A stretch of DNA of 7,576 bases from an uncultured Gammaproteobacteria bacterium. Its GTDB lineage: Bacteria > Pseudomonadota > Gammaproteobacteria > Rariloculales > Rariloculaceae. The translations under genes and the position numbers were made by a program. Below are positions 6,285 through 7,576 of this stretch, in pieces. The DNA lies in the NCBI GenBank assembly GCA_946887385.1, contig CAMPKU010000213.1, positions 1 to 7,576 of the forward strand, written 5' to 3'. Within the stretch, counting starts at the first letter, position 1. Every line of letters begins with the position of its first letter. The notes beneath the pieces are model-generated. The model saw only the letters and a program-made list of their open reading frames with translations, made no database searches and was not told the DNA's origin.

Positions 6285-6859
6285 CGCGGCACCGCGCGGT
6301 AGCGCGCGACCCCCGTGGCGCCGGCCGCGAGCGGCGCGTGGAAGATCCAGCGCACGTGCGTGTAGTCCGCGGCGTGCGCCGGACGCGCGCCGCCGTCGGG
6401 CACCGCGAGCGTGAGCTCGCCGGGGCGGCCGAACGTGCGGCCGTTGTCCACCGAGAACAGCACGGCGCTGCCGGGGCCGCTGGCGCTGCCCGGAACGACT
6501 TGCACGTTGGCGGGAACGGGGCTCGTGATGCGCAACCCGTCGACCACTTGCTCACTCGTGTTCGTGAACCGCACGCTGACGATGAGCTGATCGGCGTGCG
6601 ACGCCACGCTATCGGACGCCACGATCACGTCGGCACCGTCTGCGCCGTTCGGCGCAGCAGCGATACGTTCCAGCGTGGACGACACGATTACCGCGCGCGG
6701 CTCCGGCGTCGGTTGCTCGGCCGCCAGCGCGGCGCCGTGCATCGCAATAACTGCGAGCGCGGCGTAAAGCCCATGCAACGTAATCGCGCGCTCGCGCCGG
6801 CGTCTCGCGGCAACTCCGCGCCATAATTGAAGTTTTCCCGCGGGCAACGCTACCGCCAT
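6281..6859 (-). CDS. Secreted DUF11-like protein of unknown function
   Basis: The protein is 192 residues from the ATG at 6859. An arginine-rich stretch (about 14-24) is followed by a hydrophobic segment (about 26-47) ending GAALAA, a likely signal peptide cut before EQPTPEP. The mature part has a DUF11-type beta-sandwich look: VSVRFTNTSEQVVDGLRI, then PGSASGPGSAVLFSVDNG and, near the end, YTHVRWIF followed by LAAGATGVARYRA. Such small periplasmic or surface proteins recur in gammaproteobacteria, but I know no experimentally defined role. The start is chosen because AGGA lies 8 bases upstream. The frame stays open to an ATG at 6931, but that would consume the whole divergent promoter region and give an implausible leader. 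The 25-residue n-region is long, so a later start is possible. It overlaps yoaA by 4 bases. Confidence 0.75.
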   Translation of the reverse strand: MAVALPAGKLQLWRGVAARRRRERAITLHGLYAALAVIAMHGAALAAEQPTPEPRAVIVSSTLERIAAAPNGADGADVIVASDSVASHADQLIVSVRFTNTSEQVVDGLRITSPVPANVQVVPGSASGPGSAVLFSVDNGRTFGRPGELTLAVPDGGARPAHAADYTHVRWIFHAPLAAGATGVARYRAVPR

Positions 6860-6933
6860 TCGCCCAATCCTAGGGCACGCGGCTATACTAGCCCGCTTCC
6901 ATTCCTCGAAGTACCAAGGTTTATAACCCATCC
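6860..6933. promoter_or_regulatory. Divergent promoter region between the DUF11 gene and pckG
   Basis: These 74 bases must drive both the minus-strand run and pckG, unless the former is transcribed from elsewhere. Two small palindromes are present: GGCTATACTAGCC at 6881-6893 (5-base arms) and GGTTTATAACC at 6918-6928 (4-base arms). TATACT at 6884-6889 could be a plus-strand -10, and TAGTAT over the same bases a minus-strand -10; neither has a good -35. AGGA at 6871-6868 on the minus strand is the ribosome binding site for the start at 6859. Confidence 0.45.
6922..6927 (+). promoter_or_regulatory. Candidate -10 box for a leaderless pckG mRNA
   Basis: TATAAC matches TATAAT at 5 of 6 positions and ends 6 bases before the pckG ATG at 6934. 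Transcription would then start at or next to the A of the start codon. There is no properly spaced Shine-Dalgarno sequence; the nearest AAGG (6916-6919) is 14 bases from the ATG. The -35 is weak (TTCCAT at 6897-6902, 19-base spacer). Confidence 0.35.
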
Positions 6934-7576
6934 ATGAGCACCCGCCTCAAGAGCCTCCGCGACTGGGTTGCGCAAGTCGCCCAACTAACGAGCCCAGACC
7001 GCATTCACTGGTGTGACGGAACCGATCAGGAGTATCGCAAGCTACTCGACGAGATGCTCGACAACGGCACGCTGCTCGAGCTCAATCAGGCCAATTATCC
7101 CGGTTGCTATTTGCACCGTTCGCATCCCGATGACGTCGCACGCGTCGAGCATCTAACGTTCGTGTGCACCACGGACGCCGTGGATGCGGGCCCGAACAAC
7201 AACTGGAAGGCGCCGGCCGAGGCGAAGGCGCTCATGGAGTCGTGTTTCGCGGGCTGCATGCGCGGCCGCACGATGTACGTGATCCCGTACTGCATGGGCC
7301 CCATCGACTCGCCGTACTCCCGCTGCGGCGTGGAGATCACGGACAGCGCTTACGTCGTGGCCAACATGTATTTGATGACGCGCATCGGTAAACCGGCGCT
7401 CAAACGCATCGAGAAAGACAAATCGTTCGTCAAAGGTCTGCACTCCACGGGCGAGCTCGATCCGGCGCGCCGCTACATCGTGCACTTCCCCGAAGAGCTT
7501 TCGATCATGAGCTACGGCTCGGGCTACGGCGGCAACGCGCTGCTCGGCAAGAAGTGCCACGCGCTGCGCATCGCGA
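6934..7576 (+). CDS. pckG: Phosphoenolpyruvate carboxykinase (GTP), N-terminal part, runs off window
   Basis: This enzyme converts oxaloacetate and GTP to PEP, GDP and CO2, the entry step of gluconeogenesis in the cytoplasm. Only the first 214 codons are present, and the frame is open at the right edge. The full enzyme is usually about 600 residues. Family sequence includes LTSPDRIHWCDG near the N-terminus, MYVIPYCMGP (about 125-134) with SPYSRCGVEITDS after it, and SYGSGYGGN (193-201) followed by LLGKKCHALRIA, the substrate-binding loop typical of the GTP class. The GTP-binding P-loop lies beyond the window. The ATG at 6934 gives the expected N-terminus. The gene is divergent from the minus-strand run and lacks a normal ribosome binding site. 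Confidence 0.95.
   Translation, partial: MSTRLKSLRDWVAQVAQLTSPDRIHWCDGTDQEYRKLLDEMLDNGTLLELNQANYPGCYLHRSHPDDVARVEHLTFVCTTDAVDAGPNNNWKAPAEAKALMESCFAGCMRGRTMYVIPYCMGPIDSPYSRCGVEITDSAYVVANMYLMTRIGKPALKRIEKDKSFVKGLHSTGELDPARRYIVHFPEELSIMSYGSGYGGNALLGKKCHALRIA

Noticed and set aside
3667..6555. 962-codon minus-strand open frame
   Set aside because: Only the last 228 codons (TsaB, from GTG 4353) are real. The upstream part is an alternate frame of yoaA and the DUF11 gene.
6860..6931. Longer form of the DUF11 gene starting at ATG 6931
   Set aside because: It would start 2 bases from the divergent pckG ATG, leave no promoter space, and put about 50 residues before the signal-peptide core. ATG 6859 has a good AGGA upstream.

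Overview
This window reads as chromosome of a GC-rich proteobacterium, most likely a gammaproteobacterium. The reasons are the yoaA-tsaB pair, which is also adjacent in E. coli, a phoB-phoR-phoU phosphate cluster, a four-cysteine DsbB, and a GTP-type PEP carboxykinase. The exact lineage cannot be fixed by eye. I see no mobile element, CRISPR array, tRNA or rRNA.

Layout. Positions 1-338 hold no gene I can support. They contain several inverted repeats and a 31-base all-purine run, and probably form the termination zone of the operon to the right. From 339 to 6859 seven genes lie head to tail on the minus strand. In transcription order they are a secreted DUF11-like protein (6859-6281), the XPD/DinG-family iron-sulfur helicase yoaA (6284-4350), the tRNA t6A factor tsaB (4353-3667), the response regulator phoB (3608-2916), the sensor kinase phoR (2919-1609), phoU (1582-842) and dsbB (845-339). 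On the plus strand, diverging from this run, the gluconeogenic gene pckG starts at 6934 and leaves the window unfinished, with 214 codons visible.

How it works together. Four of the six junctions in the minus-strand run are the same 4-base overlap, GTGA, in which the GTG start of the downstream gene shares bases with the TGA stop of the upstream gene. This points to translational coupling in the pairs DUF11-yoaA, yoaA-tsaB, phoB-phoR and phoU-dsbB. Only tsaB-phoB (58 bases) and phoR-phoU (26 bases) are separated, so phoB is the likeliest place for an internal promoter. PhoR, PhoB and PhoU form the phosphate-starvation signalling module, here without the pst transporter genes. DsbB re-oxidises the disulfide catalyst DsbA in the periplasm.

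Most of the window is ordinary housekeeping and regulatory sequence, and I did not find a convincing undescribed system. The points most worth a second look are the repeated GTGA junctions, the phoU-dsbB coupling without pst, the possibly leaderless pckG start, and the structured non-coding left end.
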